Source: Turneriella sp.
GTDB taxonomy: Bacteria; Spirochaetota; Leptospiria; Turneriellales; Turneriellaceae
NCBI GenBank assembly: GCA_019186965.1
Contig: JABARV010000015.1
Coordinates: 147,424-211,423 of the forward strand
Length of the DNA: 64,000 nt
Direction of reading: 5' to 3'
Within the stretch, counting starts at the first letter, position 1; each line of letters opens with the position of its first letter. The notes under the pieces were generated by a model, which did not search any database, had not been told where the DNA came from, and saw only the letters and a program-made list of their open reading frames with translations. Positions 55,032 through 63,999 of this stretch are shown piece after piece. The translations under genes were made by a program, and so were the position numbers.

Positions 55032-56348
55032 TTACTTCCAAAACAAAAAATACAGCGGAATTCCCAGAGCGATAACGCCAAGCCCCAGCATGGTAAGGTA
55101 CGGCGTTGCGATTATTGCATAGAGGATAAATGCAGTTGCACAAAGAAGAAAGACGGTGGGTAAAATGGGGTAGAGTGGCACCTTAAACCGTGGGAGGGTA
55201 TCTGATTTTAAAGTACGCCTCAGTTTGAAAATTGCTGCTGTCGTGAGCGCGTAAAAAATCCATGATGCAAAAACAACGGAGTCGGTAAGCTGGTCGAAAG
55301 AGCCCGACATGGCAAGGAGGGCAGCTATAGCGCCTTGGGTTAAAGTTGCAGATACAGGAATTCCATTTTTTGAAGAAAGCTTTCCCAGTGCAGAAAAAAA
55401 TACGCCGTCGGTTGCCATTGCATACGGTACGCGTGCGCTCGCAAGAATCGATCCGCTCATCGCTCCCAGCGCCGAGATGGTAAGAAGAGCGGCGATGATT
55501 TTAACGCTCGCGCCTGGAATACTTTTGGCAAGGGCTAAGGTCGCTACGGGTTCTGCTAAGCTGTTATTACCAGAATTTGCTGTAAGTATTTCACCAAAGC
55601 TTAGTACACGGAAAAAAGATAAATTAAGAACAAGGTATATGGCAAGTACGATAAGAATCCCCAGGGCAAGCCCTAAAGGTAGGTTGCGTTGTGGATTTTT
55701 TACCTCGCCACCGAGCATCGGCAAATTATTCCAGCCGTCGTATGCCCAAAACGCCGCCATGAGTACTGCGGCAAAAGACGCCATGCCAGGCCAGTGCGTG
55801 GGCGGCGCGGGTATAGGCGTCGCGGGTGTAAAAAAGAAAAGAAGAAGTACGATAACAACGATACTGAGTACTTTGGTAATTGTGAGAGAAACTTGGATAG
55901 ACGTACTTACAAAAAGGGTGAGAGAGTTAATAATAGTAAAAAACAAAATAAAGAAAACAGCCATCTGCCATATACGGATTCCCAGCGTTTCGTAAGGGAT
56001 GACGGCGTGTAAAAAAGTTGCAGCGCCGACGGCATACGACGCCGCACTACCGGGTGCGCCGATGGTAAAGCGCATCCAGCCGTACATGTACGCAGGAAAG
56101 CGGCCATAGCTTTCGCGTATAATTGCGTACTCCCCCCCTGCGGCGGGAAAGTGCGCACAAAGTTCGGCGTACGTGAGCGCACCTGCATACGAAAGAAGGC
56201 CAGCTACAAGCCATGCGAGAAGAACAATGCCAATACTGCCGGCTTGGGCGGCCATAGTCGCAGGCTTCAAAAAAATACCGGTACCAATCATGCAACCGGC
56301 GACGATGCTTATTGAGGCGAAAAGACCAATAGATTGTCTTTTTGGCAT
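55032..56348 (-). CDS. Amino acid permease, APC family
   Basis: 438 residues, 12 helices. Family motif near the start: GCMIGTGIFLKPATMAAQAG, then YAELCAHFPAAGGEYAIIRE and FWAYDGWNNLPMLGGEVKNP. LAT-type amino acid exchanger or symporter; substrate unknown. It lies 7 nt downstream of the gene at 56356. Confidence 0.92.
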   Translation of the reverse strand: MPKRQSIGLFASISIVAGCMIGTGIFLKPATMAAQAGSIGIVLLAWLVAGLLSYAGALTYAELCAHFPAAGGEYAIIRESYGRFPAYMYGWMRFTIGAPGSAASYAVGAATFLHAVIPYETLGIRIWQMAVFFILFFTIINSLTLFVSTSIQVSLTITKVLSIVVIVLLLFFFTPATPIPAPPTHWPGMASFAAVLMAAFWAYDGWNNLPMLGGEVKNPQRNLPLGLALGILIVLAIYLVLNLSFFRVLSFGEILTANSGNNSLAEPVATLALAKSIPGASVKIIAALLTISALGAMSGSILASARVPYAMATDGVFFSALGKLSSKNGIPVSATLTQGAIAALLAMSGSFDQLTDSVVFASWIFYALTTAAIFKLRRTLKSDTLPRFKVPLYPILPTVFLLCATAFILYAIIATPYLTMLGLGVIALGIPLYFLFWK

Positions 56349-56355
56349 GGTTAAC

Positions 56356-57246
56356 TTAGCCTACCAAATAGAGTAAAAGCCGAGTTAAAACTTGTACGAG
56401 TGCACGGTGTGGGAAACGCCACGAAAGGTGCGAGAAAAAAAATTGGGGCGTAATGAGTATGGCGAATAAAAAAAGTGGAAGGCTTGAAAACGGAGCAATG
56501 TAAAGCGTAAGTACGCCAATATAAACAGCAAGTTGGGCTACTAAAAAAAGTAAAAACCGGTACGAAAACCAGTATGGAAAAATTTTATTGCGGTTCCATA
56601 CTTTAAAAGCTTCTACCGTTAGTAGGGCGCACTGTAAATAACTACGCCGAGTTTCGTGTGCGGTGGTTCGGCTTTGCCCCCGAATTTGTTGGGGAGTATT
56701 TTTGTATATTGCGCGTACAAAATCCGCATATTCAACCTTTTGTATAAAGTTCGATTGTTTTTCCTGCGTTAATTTATCGAGGGCAAAAGCAACTCCCAAA
56801 GATGGCGTTGGGCGTCCAAGGTATGTATATAGAGCAAAGTACGCTTGCCTCACGGAGCGTATAAAAAAATTTTCATTAGGTAGTGGCCCAAACCGTGCCG
56901 GAGTAAGAGCTACAGTGTTGTGCGCTTTTACAAGCCCCATAAGAAGCCATATATCCGAAGCGCAAAGGTACATTAGCCCATCGAAAACAAGAACGTACTC
57001 AGCATCGACACGTTGGATACGCTCAGCTAAGGGGATGGCCTCACCGCTCCTTAAACGGTAGAAGCGTATATTCTCGTTAGGGGTTACCCAAGAAGAAGGT
57101 TGTGTACTTTGGTGGTAGTAAATTTCTGCGACGACAGGTGTAGTGCTTTTTTCTACAACACGCTGAATTAGTTTTATATTCCACCTGTCGACACGTGAAT
57201 CGGGTTCCTCTGCGCGGTATAGAAGGGCATGTACTACACGAGACAT
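56356..57246 (-). CDS. Putative membrane-associated glycosyltransferase-like protein
   Basis: 296 residues. The first ~220 are soluble and show a weak GT-A-type pattern (AEYVLVFDGLMYLCASDIWLL), and the last ~75 hold two or three hydrophobic helices (FLLFLVAQLAVYIGVLTLYI). No complete DXD motif was seen. Assignment is weak. It is just upstream of the APC permease on the same strand. Confidence 0.6.
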   Translation of the reverse strand: MSRVVHALLYRAEEPDSRVDRWNIKLIQRVVEKSTTPVVAEIYYHQSTQPSSWVTPNENIRFYRLRSGEAIPLAERIQRVDAEYVLVFDGLMYLCASDIWLLMGLVKAHNTVALTPARFGPLPNENFFIRSVRQAYFALYTYLGRPTPSLGVAFALDKLTQEKQSNFIQKVEYADFVRAIYKNTPQQIRGQSRTTAHETRRSYLQCALLTVEAFKVWNRNKIFPYWFSYRFLLFLVAQLAVYIGVLTLYIAPFSSLPLFLFAILITPQFFFSHLSWRFPHRALVQVLTRLLLYLVG

Positions 57247-57303
57247 GGTGTGTTAGGATGTACTCTTACACAATTTGTTTTCTAAATTTTAATTTCCTAA
57301 AAT

Positions 57304-58194
57304 TCAACTCGGTTTTTCCATTTTGCCGTGGCGTTTAAACGCAATGATAACGTACCCCAACGAGATTGCCATAAGTATAAGCGACAAGAATTGTGCTTGA
57401 GAGACGCCAAACACGTCGCGCGGGTTTAAACGGATAAATTCGATAGAAAAACGGAATAGCGCGTGTAAAAAAAGGTAGAGGAAAAATTTTGAGCCCAATG
57501 GCCAATTTTTTTTGCGTACGTTCCAGAGAAAAATAAAGCACAAGAACGAAAACGCTGATTCAAAGAAGGGGGTGTTGATGGCGGTGGCGGCTAAATTACC
57601 GCCTGCATGTTCAGCGAGCCATTGGCTCCAACTGGCGGCGCCGTTGGGAAATGCCATACAAAAAGGTGCGGGTAAATTCCAAGTACAAAGCCCGCCGTAG
57701 CAGCCATCCCCTGAAAAAATGCAACCAGAGCGGCCAAAGACGTATCCTAAGGCGAGCATGGGGGTTAGGGTATCTATCCCAAAAAGGATGTTTACTTTGT
57801 TTTTGTGAAAAATATAGATGATTGCAAGCGCTGCAAGGATAAATCCACCGTACCATGTAAGGCCAGCTCCCGAAAAAAGATGCGACCAAAGCGAGCCCTG
57901 TAGAAATTCAGGGGTGTTACGGATTTCAAAGACGTACGCAATTTTTGCGCCGATAATTCCGCCCAAAACGCCTGCGAGAAGAATATAGTCGCCCAATTTT
58001 ACGTTAAGCCCCACGCGTGGAAACTCTCGTTCGATGAGTAAAAAAGAGCTGTAAAAAGCAAGCGCCATTGTAATGCCGTAGGGGGAAACCTGCGCCCATG
58101 ACACGATGGTGCTTTTGAGCATACCGTCTTGGTATGTGCAAGCGGTTAAAAAAACGGGAATAAGAATTAAGAGGGGTTTTAAGCGTCGAAACAT
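57304..58194 (-). CDS. lgt: Prolipoprotein diacylglyceryl transferase
   Basis: About 296 residues, seven or so helices. Transfers diacylglycerol from phosphatidylglycerol to the lipobox Cys. Seen: GLTWYGGFI, the Lgt signature region GRSGCIFSGDGCYGG (a Cys-rich variant of the usual GRxGNFxN motif), PFFESAFSF and FRFSIEFIRL. ATG at 58194 is used; an upstream TTG at 58227 is in frame. The first helix ends in LTAC (FLTACTYQDG), a lipobox-like site in Lgt itself. Confidence 0.92.
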   Translation of the reverse strand: MFRRLKPLLILIPVFLTACTYQDGMLKSTIVSWAQVSPYGITMALAFYSSFLLIEREFPRVGLNVKLGDYILLAGVLGGIIGAKIAYVFEIRNTPEFLQGSLWSHLFSGAGLTWYGGFILAALAIIYIFHKNKVNILFGIDTLTPMLALGYVFGRSGCIFSGDGCYGGLCTWNLPAPFCMAFPNGAASWSQWLAEHAGGNLAATAINTPFFESAFSFLCFIFLWNVRKKNWPLGSKFFLYLFLHALFRFSIEFIRLNPRDVFGVSQAQFLSLILMAISLGYVIIAFKRHGKMEKPS

Positions 58195-58279
58195 ACGGCA
58201 GAGATGCCACTTAAAACTCACGGTCAATCGAATAGAAAAATTGTCTTTACGGCAACGCTGCCTTTTTTTCTACTAAGCC

Positions 58280-59014
58280 ATGTTTGAACGAATTGGTCGA
58301 GGATTTTCTTTTCCGTTGCAGGGGATTAACTACATTACCCAACACAAACTTTGGGGTTCAATGGTCTTGCCCATCCTCTTGACAGCGGTTCTTTTGGCGC
58401 TTTTAGTTTTTCTTTTCTGGTTTTTCCTTTTTTCACAAATAGGTACGTGGCTGCAAATTGACCCAACAAACTGGTTTTTTCTATTGCGTTGGTTTTACAA
58501 TATTTTTGCATTTGTTTTTAAGGTAGTCGTTTTCTACTATCTTCTCTCTTTAAGCCTTATTATCTATTTTGGACTTTTTGGGATTGTCGTAGGTCCGTTT
58601 CTTACCCCTGTTATTGAAAAAATTCTACGTGCAGAAAATATACCAGTTATCCAGTTAACGTTTGCGCAACAAATAGCAAGTATTTTGGCTATACTTTGGC
58701 AAACCGTAAAAACGCTTCTTTTCCAAGGCGTGTTATCTTTGCTGTTTCTTCTCACAGGGCCACTCCAGCCGGTTCTCAATTTTGGGTTTTCAAGCTATTT
58801 TTTAGGGCGCGATAATTTTTTTCTTGTTTTTGAACTTATTGGCATGCCTAACGAATTTAAAACACGGATAAAAGAATTTCGTCCCGAAGCGACTGGGTTA
58901 GGTGCATTTTCTACTGTGTTTGTCTTTATACCAATTTTAGGAGCACTTTTTGCACCGCTTTTAACTGCTGTAGCGGCGACGCGTCTTTATATACAGAAAA
59001 AAAAATCGAAGTAG
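58280..59014 (+). CDS. EI24/CysZ-like membrane protein
   Basis: 244 residues, about four to six hydrophobic segments. RGFSFPLQGINYITQHKLWG near the N-terminus, YFGLFGIVVGPFLTPVIEKI and the C-terminal TVFVFIPILGALFAPLLTAV fit the EI24 domain family that includes the CysZ sulfate permease. The substrate is unknown. A periplasmic protein gene follows 9 nt later. Confidence 0.82.
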   Translation: MFERIGRGFSFPLQGINYITQHKLWGSMVLPILLTAVLLALLVFLFWFFLFSQIGTWLQIDPTNWFFLLRWFYNIFAFVFKVVVFYYLLSLSLIIYFGLFGIVVGPFLTPVIEKILRAENIPVIQLTFAQQIASILAILWQTVKTLLFQGVLSLLFLLTGPLQPVLNFGFSSYFLGRDNFFLVFELIGMPNEFKTRIKEFRPEATGLGAFSTVFVFIPILGALFAPLLTAVAATRLYIQKKKSK

Positions 59015-59023
59015 TTTAGCCTC

Positions 59024-60511
59024 TTGCCTGTAAAGTGCACGCTACACATAGTTCTATATTTATTCCTCTTTTTTGTTGCGCCGTGCCCAGCGTTTGCGAA
59101 GCTACATATTATTTTTGACGAAGCTTTACGCAACAGTAAACTCGAACAACTTATTTATAAATTTGTGCCCATAACAGGTGCAAGCGAAGTTGAGTTAAAC
59201 TATGTAAAAGATTTTTTGCAAAAAGATAATGCTCCCAAATTTGCCGCACAGTTAAAAGAAGGCGACAGGGGGCTTTACATTGGCGCAGACATTTGGCCTC
59301 GCGACGCCTATATCGAAGCCCTTTCTAAAAACAAAGAGTTCCAAAAAAAGACAGAAAATATTTCTTTTCTTGTCGATAGCGGTATACTGCAACAAGGTGT
59401 TTCTTTACCGAAGGGCTTTTTTAGCCGAAGGGATTTGTGGCGTAAGTATGCAGAGCTTACGGGGCATACGTACTCAGGCTCATTTTTTACGCACTACCTC
59501 GACACACGGCCAATTGTTCCTAGAAGCGGTGAGTGGAAAAGCATTGTATGCGTCCACGAAACAGGAAGCATTGTTCCCAGTAGCGTGTCTTTAGTCTCTT
59601 TAAACCAAGGAAACTTAAATTTACGGATACGCGAGAATAAACACCTCAAATTTTTAGGCTCGCTTGTATGTATAAACGGACCAAAAGCCAATGCAATCCT
59701 CGAACTCCATGCGGCAAAGACCGATGTTGTATTTTCTGTATCGCCCGCTAGGTTTTCTTTTTGGAACGAAGCTGTTCCGCTGTATATTAACCTAAACGCC
59801 GACAACACTATTTATGCACCACTCGAAATACAAATTAAGCCTGAGGTAAATGAAACGCAAACAGAATTTTTTCTTCAAGGCGAGCGTGTAACGTGCGTAA
59901 CAAACCGGTGCCGTAAAAAAAACGCACGCCTTTTATTACCCGCAATTGAAGAGACCCACGCGCAAATTATTTTAGCGGTAAGGGGAGGAGCAGATTCATA
60001 TTTTAGAGGAACCTTGCACCTCATGTCAGGGACGATTGAAATTGCGACCGCGCCGCTTTTATTGAAACCGCACAGTTGGATTTCTGAAGTAACGTACGCC
60101 ATCAAAAACCCTTCTGAATACAGGCGTGCATTTTTTATCATCTTAGCTCTGATTATTTTTGGAGTTTTACTTATCTATGTTGTATACCGCCAAATAAAAC
60201 GGGCGTGGAAAGTTTTGCGCGAACGCAGAAAAGTGCACCGTAGCGTGCAATCTAACGCAATGGTAGAAGTGCACCGCGGCGATATACTCCAATTGACGGC
60301 ATCACGCAATCCGTTTGGTTGCGAGCTCTACGGGTTTGGCTCAATTGTGACTTTAGCAATCGGAGAAGATTCGGCAAAAATTACGCACGCAGATTTATCT
60401 CGAAGTTTGCCTCTTGATAAATTTAGTTATAACTTGCCTGATGGCTATGTTATTAAAATTAAAGAGTTGAATAACGGAACTTTGCGCCTTGAAGCGTCTT
60501 TAAGGATTTAG
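59024..60511 (+). CDS. Membrane protein with large extracytoplasmic domain, unknown function
   Basis: 495 residues from a TTG start. Signal peptide (LYLFLFFVAPCPAFA), extracytoplasmic part of ~330 residues with several Cys, one helix near 370-390 (FFIILALIIFGVLLIYVVY), then a ~105-residue cytoplasmic part with beta strands. The layout resembles a receptor or signal transducer. No family recognised. Probably cotranscribed with the EI24 gene. Confidence 0.75.
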   Translation: MPVKCTLHIVLYLFLFFVAPCPAFAKLHIIFDEALRNSKLEQLIYKFVPITGASEVELNYVKDFLQKDNAPKFAAQLKEGDRGLYIGADIWPRDAYIEALSKNKEFQKKTENISFLVDSGILQQGVSLPKGFFSRRDLWRKYAELTGHTYSGSFFTHYLDTRPIVPRSGEWKSIVCVHETGSIVPSSVSLVSLNQGNLNLRIRENKHLKFLGSLVCINGPKANAILELHAAKTDVVFSVSPARFSFWNEAVPLYINLNADNTIYAPLEIQIKPEVNETQTEFFLQGERVTCVTNRCRKKNARLLLPAIEETHAQIILAVRGGADSYFRGTLHLMSGTIEIATAPLLLKPHSWISEVTYAIKNPSEYRRAFFIILALIIFGVLLIYVVYRQIKRAWKVLRERRKVHRSVQSNAMVEVHRGDILQLTASRNPFGCELYGFGSIVTLAIGEDSAKITHADLSRSLPLDKFSYNLPDGYVIKIKELNNGTLRLEASLRI

Positions 60512-60551
60512 CGGTTATACGAAATTTGCCAAAAAATTCTGGGAAGTGCGC

Positions 60552-60585
60552 TTCTGCTTAGATCATAAACAGGCTCTAAGCAGAA
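60552..60585. terminator. Bidirectional terminator-like hairpin
   Basis: TTCTGCTTAGA (60552-60562) pairs perfectly with TCTAAGCAGAA (60575-60585) around a 12-nt loop. It sits between convergent genes and ends 1 nt before the stop of the leftward gene. No long T-tract, so it might also be an mRNA end-protecting structure. Confidence 0.65.
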
Positions 60586-61674
60586 TTAGCGGAGGCGGTT
60601 TGTTTGCGATAACGAGCTTATTTTAACGAAGTCAACGCCCGTAGATTTATTCCGTGCTATTTTATTTAAGCATTCGTATGCTTTTTCGTCGGATGCGTCG
60701 ACAGACATGATACGCGTCGCGTTTACTTCTTTTTCAGAAACAAAATTTTGTACTGAAGCGCACGCCCCATTCTCATTTCCTACAAATGTACGCGCACGAA
60801 ATGCACGAAAATTCATGATGCGTCCCGTTTTGTAAAATGGCGCTATAGCGTCTTTACTACCAGAGGTTGTATCAAGGATAATGAGGTTTCTTTTTTCGTT
60901 GAGATTATTTATTGCGTTAAAAAGAGAGCGTAGCGCAGGAACGTTTTTGCAAAAACGGGAACAGTAAAGCGGGCTTAAACCAACAACGCCTTCTGTAATT
61001 TCAAGCGACTCAAGGTATTCTGCAAGTTTGTCGGCATCTAACGCTTCGCTTATCGTAAGTAAACGGCCATCTGCAATTTCGATACTCTCGTCTTCTAAAG
61101 GAATTGCAAGCCAAATTTCATCGCCGTACGAAGAAAGTTGCTCGATGAGCGCTTTGGAATCGCCGCGCCCTACAGTGATTCCAAAGGTAATGGGGACACC
61201 CAAGGTACGCCATTTGACAAGGTCATTATTAGTACGGACGTTTTGTATGTATAGCGCTATTTGTTTTCCTTGGACGGGGTTTTTAGGCCATAAATCCAGT
61301 GCGTCGCGCACGAAAAGTTTAAAATACACGGTCTCGTTGCCATACCTTGTTTTGTAAAGATACATTCCGTTTTGCGGGCGCAGTTTATACGTTTCGCGTT
61401 TTACTGTAAAAAAATTTTTAAGTAGTATATCGATGAATTTGGTGCGCATTGCTTTGGTGTAATTTCCTTGGCAAGCGATTGACGTTAATGGATAACCTTT
61501 CTTCTTTACGGTTACCGTTTCACACGCGTCTTCTTCCCATAAATTTTCTAAATCGCGTGTAACATTTTGCAATGCTTCGGGCAAAGTTGATTGGTACGGC
61601 ATACGTGCGTTTCGAGGCGAAACACTAAGCGCAGCGAGCGTAGTTATAAAAAGTAAGCTATTTCTTAAAATCAT
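60586..61674 (-). CDS. Divergent polysaccharide deacetylase (YibQ-like)
   Basis: About 362 residues. The C-terminal region follows the YibQ/DUF610 pattern: VPITFGITVGRGDSKALIEQ, DEIWLAIPLEDES, EGVVGLSPLYC, NLIILDTTSGSKDAI. Signal peptide MILRNSLLFITTLAALSV. ATG at 61674 is used because longer starts would run far into the upstream gene; it still overlaps that gene's end by 17 nt. Role of the family is unsettled. Last gene of a leftward three-gene set. Confidence 0.75.
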   Translation of the reverse strand: MILRNSLLFITTLAALSVSPRNARMPYQSTLPEALQNVTRDLENLWEEDACETVTVKKKGYPLTSIACQGNYTKAMRTKFIDILLKNFFTVKRETYKLRPQNGMYLYKTRYGNETVYFKLFVRDALDLWPKNPVQGKQIALYIQNVRTNNDLVKWRTLGVPITFGITVGRGDSKALIEQLSSYGDEIWLAIPLEDESIEIADGRLLTISEALDADKLAEYLESLEITEGVVGLSPLYCSRFCKNVPALRSLFNAINNLNEKRNLIILDTTSGSKDAIAPFYKTGRIMNFRAFRARTFVGNENGACASVQNFVSEKEVNATRIMSVDASDEKAYECLNKIARNKSTGVDFVKISSLSQTNRLR

Positions 61675-62368
61675 TGGGTAATATAAAGTTGTCATCGTAT
61701 TCGATACGCCGTGGAGTTTGTGGAGGAGAAATCTCTGGCGCTTGGAGCACTGTTTCAGGAGCAAGGACGGCAAAATTTCCAGGAACATGGAAAAAATAAA
61801 AACGTCCGAGAGAGTCCATAAGCGATGCTTTTGCAATTTTTTGTGCTGGTAAAGTGTTATCGTGGCTATCGCCTTCTAAAGCAAGCGAATAGAAAGCGTT
61901 GTCGCAAATAGTCCGGTATTTTTTTTCTCGGCTTTGCGGAACTAAACAAGAAACCACAACCGGCCCTTCGGTTGCAAGAATAATTGCTGTTTCTTCGCGC
62001 AAAAATCTATTGCGTGTTTGGATTTCCCATACTGAAAGGTGCAAATTCTCTTGGAATTTAGAATCCCGTTCTTCGATAAGGCGTACACTTGAGTATTCAC
62101 TCGCAAGCCGCGCTGCTTTTTGGTTTATAATTTGGGGAATTGTGAGCGCTGTATCACTCACAAAGCTACGTACTTCGATGCGCGCCTCTCCTTTACGAAA
62201 CTGGACAATAACGCCATTTTTTTTAACCGACTCTATAGGGCGCCAGTTTTCTGGAATGTCTATTTTAAATGGAGACTCACCTGAGCGCGAATTCCATTGG
62301 TAGGGTTGCGCTAAAAGAGGCGCAGAAAAGGCTGCAAAAAGCATAATTTTTTGAGCGTAAATGCGCAT
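61658..62368 (-). CDS. Exported protein of unknown function
   Basis: 236 residues with signal peptide (MRIYAQKIMLFAAFSAPLLA). Residues ~25-150 resemble a PsbP/DUF1795-type fold by pattern only (FKIDIPENWRPIESVKKNG, VIVQFRKGEARIEVRSF). Single Cys residues suggest one disulfide. Middle gene of the three-gene set with the YibQ-like protein. Confidence 0.75.
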   Translation of the reverse strand: MRIYAQKIMLFAAFSAPLLAQPYQWNSRSGESPFKIDIPENWRPIESVKKNGVIVQFRKGEARIEVRSFVSDTALTIPQIINQKAARLASEYSSVRLIEERDSKFQENLHLSVWEIQTRNRFLREETAIILATEGPVVVSCLVPQSREKKYRTICDNAFYSLALEGDSHDNTLPAQKIAKASLMDSLGRFYFFHVPGNFAVLAPETVLQAPEISPPQTPRRIEYDDNFILPNDFKK

Positions 62369-62400
62369 CTATTTATATTCTCGACCAGTTGGCTTGATTT

Positions 62401-62688
62401 TTAACGTAAATTCTTTAAATTATGCTCTGTACGATTAATTTGGGCCTCGACTGTTTTTTCATTGTCTATTGGAATACAGTTGTACGGAGGAACATTTTTT
62501 CTTCGTGTATCTAAGTTATCCAGAATTTCAAACCAGTCGGTATATTTGTGCTCGGTTAAAAACTCCGTGTTTGCTAAATGCTCCTTTCGCGTTAAATACC
62601 CCAGGTCCTCATCGCAAGGTGGAATGTGGAGCGTTGCCTTTTTACAGTAAAAAAGTAGTAACGCTACCCATAAAAAATGCTTACGCAT
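62401..62688 (-). CDS. Small exported protein of unknown function
   Basis: 95 residues from ATG at 62688; ATG at 62727 would extend it. Short signal peptide with a Cys (RKHFLWVALLLFYCKK), not a canonical lipobox. The mature part is polar with two Cys. No family recognised. 32 nt upstream of the next leftward gene. Confidence 0.6.
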   Translation of the reverse strand: MRKHFLWVALLLFYCKKATLHIPPCDEDLGYLTRKEHLANTEFLTEHKYTDWFEILDNLDTRRKNVPPYNCIPIDNEKTVEAQINRTEHNLKNLR

Positions 62689-62860
62689 GGCTAAAAATAA
62701 TATCGACAGATTGAAGGTCAAATCCATTCTCTTTTCCCTTGACGCGTAAAATCAAACCCTGCACTTGACAACTAAGTACGCAACTTTTGCGAACCAAAAG
62801 GCTAAATAGAAGGTCTATGGTTTATACTTTAGATTAAACAACATAAAATAGGAGATTAAC

Positions 62861-63205
62861 ATGAGACAACCCAAAATTCTTGCTGTTGCCGTACTCGTGG
62901 TCGTTGCTTCTTTAAGCATCGCCTGTGGTAGCGCAAAAATTCCAGACGATTCACCGGATATTTTCCCTTCGAGCGTTAGTAAAGAAGACGCAAGCGCAGC
63001 TATCCAAGATGCACAAGCGGCATACAATGCATTAGGCGATGACGGTTCTGCAGAAACAAGAGATGCAAAGCAGTTTTTAAACAAAGCAAAAGAGTATCTT
63101 TCCGATGGAGAACCCGAAGCAGCTTGGTCTGCAGCGACTAAAGCAAAATCATTTTGTGCCCTTTCAAAAGCGGCTCGCGATGTGCGTGCAGCAGGGCTTA
63201 AGTAA
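62861..63205 (+). CDS. DUF4398-type lipoprotein
   Basis: 114 residues with AGGAGAT ribosome site. Signal peptide ends in lipobox SIAC (VVVASLSIACGSAK). The mature part is a helical hairpin rich in Ala/Lys (KEDASAAIQDAQAAYNALG, DAKQFLNKAKEYLSDGEPEA), as in DUF4398 proteins. Role unknown; often paired with OmpA-like proteins. Next gene 12 nt downstream. Confidence 0.85.
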   Translation: MRQPKILAVAVLVVVASLSIACGSAKIPDDSPDIFPSSVSKEDASAAIQDAQAAYNALGDDGSAETRDAKQFLNKAKEYLSDGEPEAAWSAATKAKSFCALSKAARDVRAAGLK

Positions 63206-63217
63206 GAGGTAAAAAAA

Positions 63218-63916
63218 ATGAAAAAATTTGTTATATCAATACTTATAGCAGCAATCGTTTCACCTGCTTTTGCAGGCGTTATTAAAGAAAGCCAAGCCAA
63301 GCGCGAAGTAGACGATGCAATCGAAGCTCTTGCAGCAATGGATGCACGTGCCGACCTTGCGACGTTTCTTCCGCAACGTGAAGCATATTCAGCGCGTACG
63401 TACCACAATAAAGCACGTAACTTTTTAGCAGACGGCGATTACGATAAAGCGTCATTCTACGCAATTCTTTCGACAAACTACTCGAAAATTAGCGTATACC
63501 GTGGATTGCTTGCAAAAGCCGATCGCGACAAGCTCGAACGCGCAGCGCAAGGTGCCGTCGTGCCCAGCCTTAAAACAGCCGGTCTTAAAGGTAAAGGCAA
63601 GAGCGATATTTTTGCCGGAACTTACACATTGAAAACGGTCTATAACGTCCGCAGTGTTTGGCGTGTAGACAAAATTCCAGCACTCCACGACGGTATGACT
63701 GAAAAACTCATGACCATTGCTGGTGTAATGAAGCAACAAGGCGATGTTAAAATGAATATCGAAACCAAGGCGCGTAGTGAAGAAATTTCAGAAAAGTACG
63801 CAAAAGATATCAAAGACTTTATGATTGAAAAAGGTATTGATGCCTCACGCATTGAATACGTGAATAAAAAAGGCCGCGACAGTATAGAAATTACTCTCTC
63901 TGGCGTTAAACATTAG
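63218..63916 (+). CDS. Exported DUF4398-like protein with OmpA-like C-terminal region
   Basis: 232 residues. Signal peptide (MKKFVISILIAAIVSPAFA). Residues ~25-110 repeat the DUF4398 helical pattern (KREVDDAIEALAAMDARADL, KARNFLADGDYDKASFYAIL). The C-terminal ~100 residues (TEKLMTIAGVMKQQGDVKMN, KYAKDIKDFMIEKGIDASRI) resemble the OmpA peptidoglycan-binding fold in a divergent form. Probably ties outer-membrane-linked structures to the wall. Confidence 0.82.
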   Translation: MKKFVISILIAAIVSPAFAGVIKESQAKREVDDAIEALAAMDARADLATFLPQREAYSARTYHNKARNFLADGDYDKASFYAILSTNYSKISVYRGLLAKADRDKLERAAQGAVVPSLKTAGLKGKGKSDIFAGTYTLKTVYNVRSVWRVDKIPALHDGMTEKLMTIAGVMKQQGDVKMNIETKARSEEISEKYAKDIKDFMIEKGIDASRIEYVNKKGRDSIEITLSGVKH

Positions 63917-63923
63917 TTAAAAG

Positions 63924-63954
63924 TGAGCGAGTCAGAAGTGACTCGCTCATTTTA
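63924..63954 (+). terminator. Rho-independent terminator after the DUF4398 pair
   Basis: TGAGCGAGTCA (63924-63934), loop GAAG, TGACTCGCTCA (63939-63949): perfect 11-bp stem followed by a T-rich stretch (TTTTATTTTATTTT). The symmetric A-rich left side lets it also serve a leftward gene. Confidence 0.9.
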
Positions 63955-63999
63955 TTTTATTTTCCAAATCACCGCTTTATCTTTTGCCCGCGTGACTGC
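63952..63999 (-). CDS. Possible C-terminal end of a leftward gene
   Basis: The last 15 codons before a TAA at 63952-63954 read AVTRAKDKAVIWKIK, entering from beyond the window edge. The placement against the terminator fits a convergent gene end, but it is too short to assign. Confidence 0.35.
   Translation of the reverse strand, partial: AVTRAKDKAVIWKIK

Noticed and set aside
62765..62770. TTGACA as -35 box for the DUF4398 pair
   Set aside because: No -10-like hexamer at 16-18 nt; TATACT at 62823-62828 is too far from it, so no promoter is claimed.
62815..63408. Leftward frame over the DUF4398 pair
   Set aside because: Ala/Ser-rich shadow that covers two genes with good ribosome sites and signal peptides.
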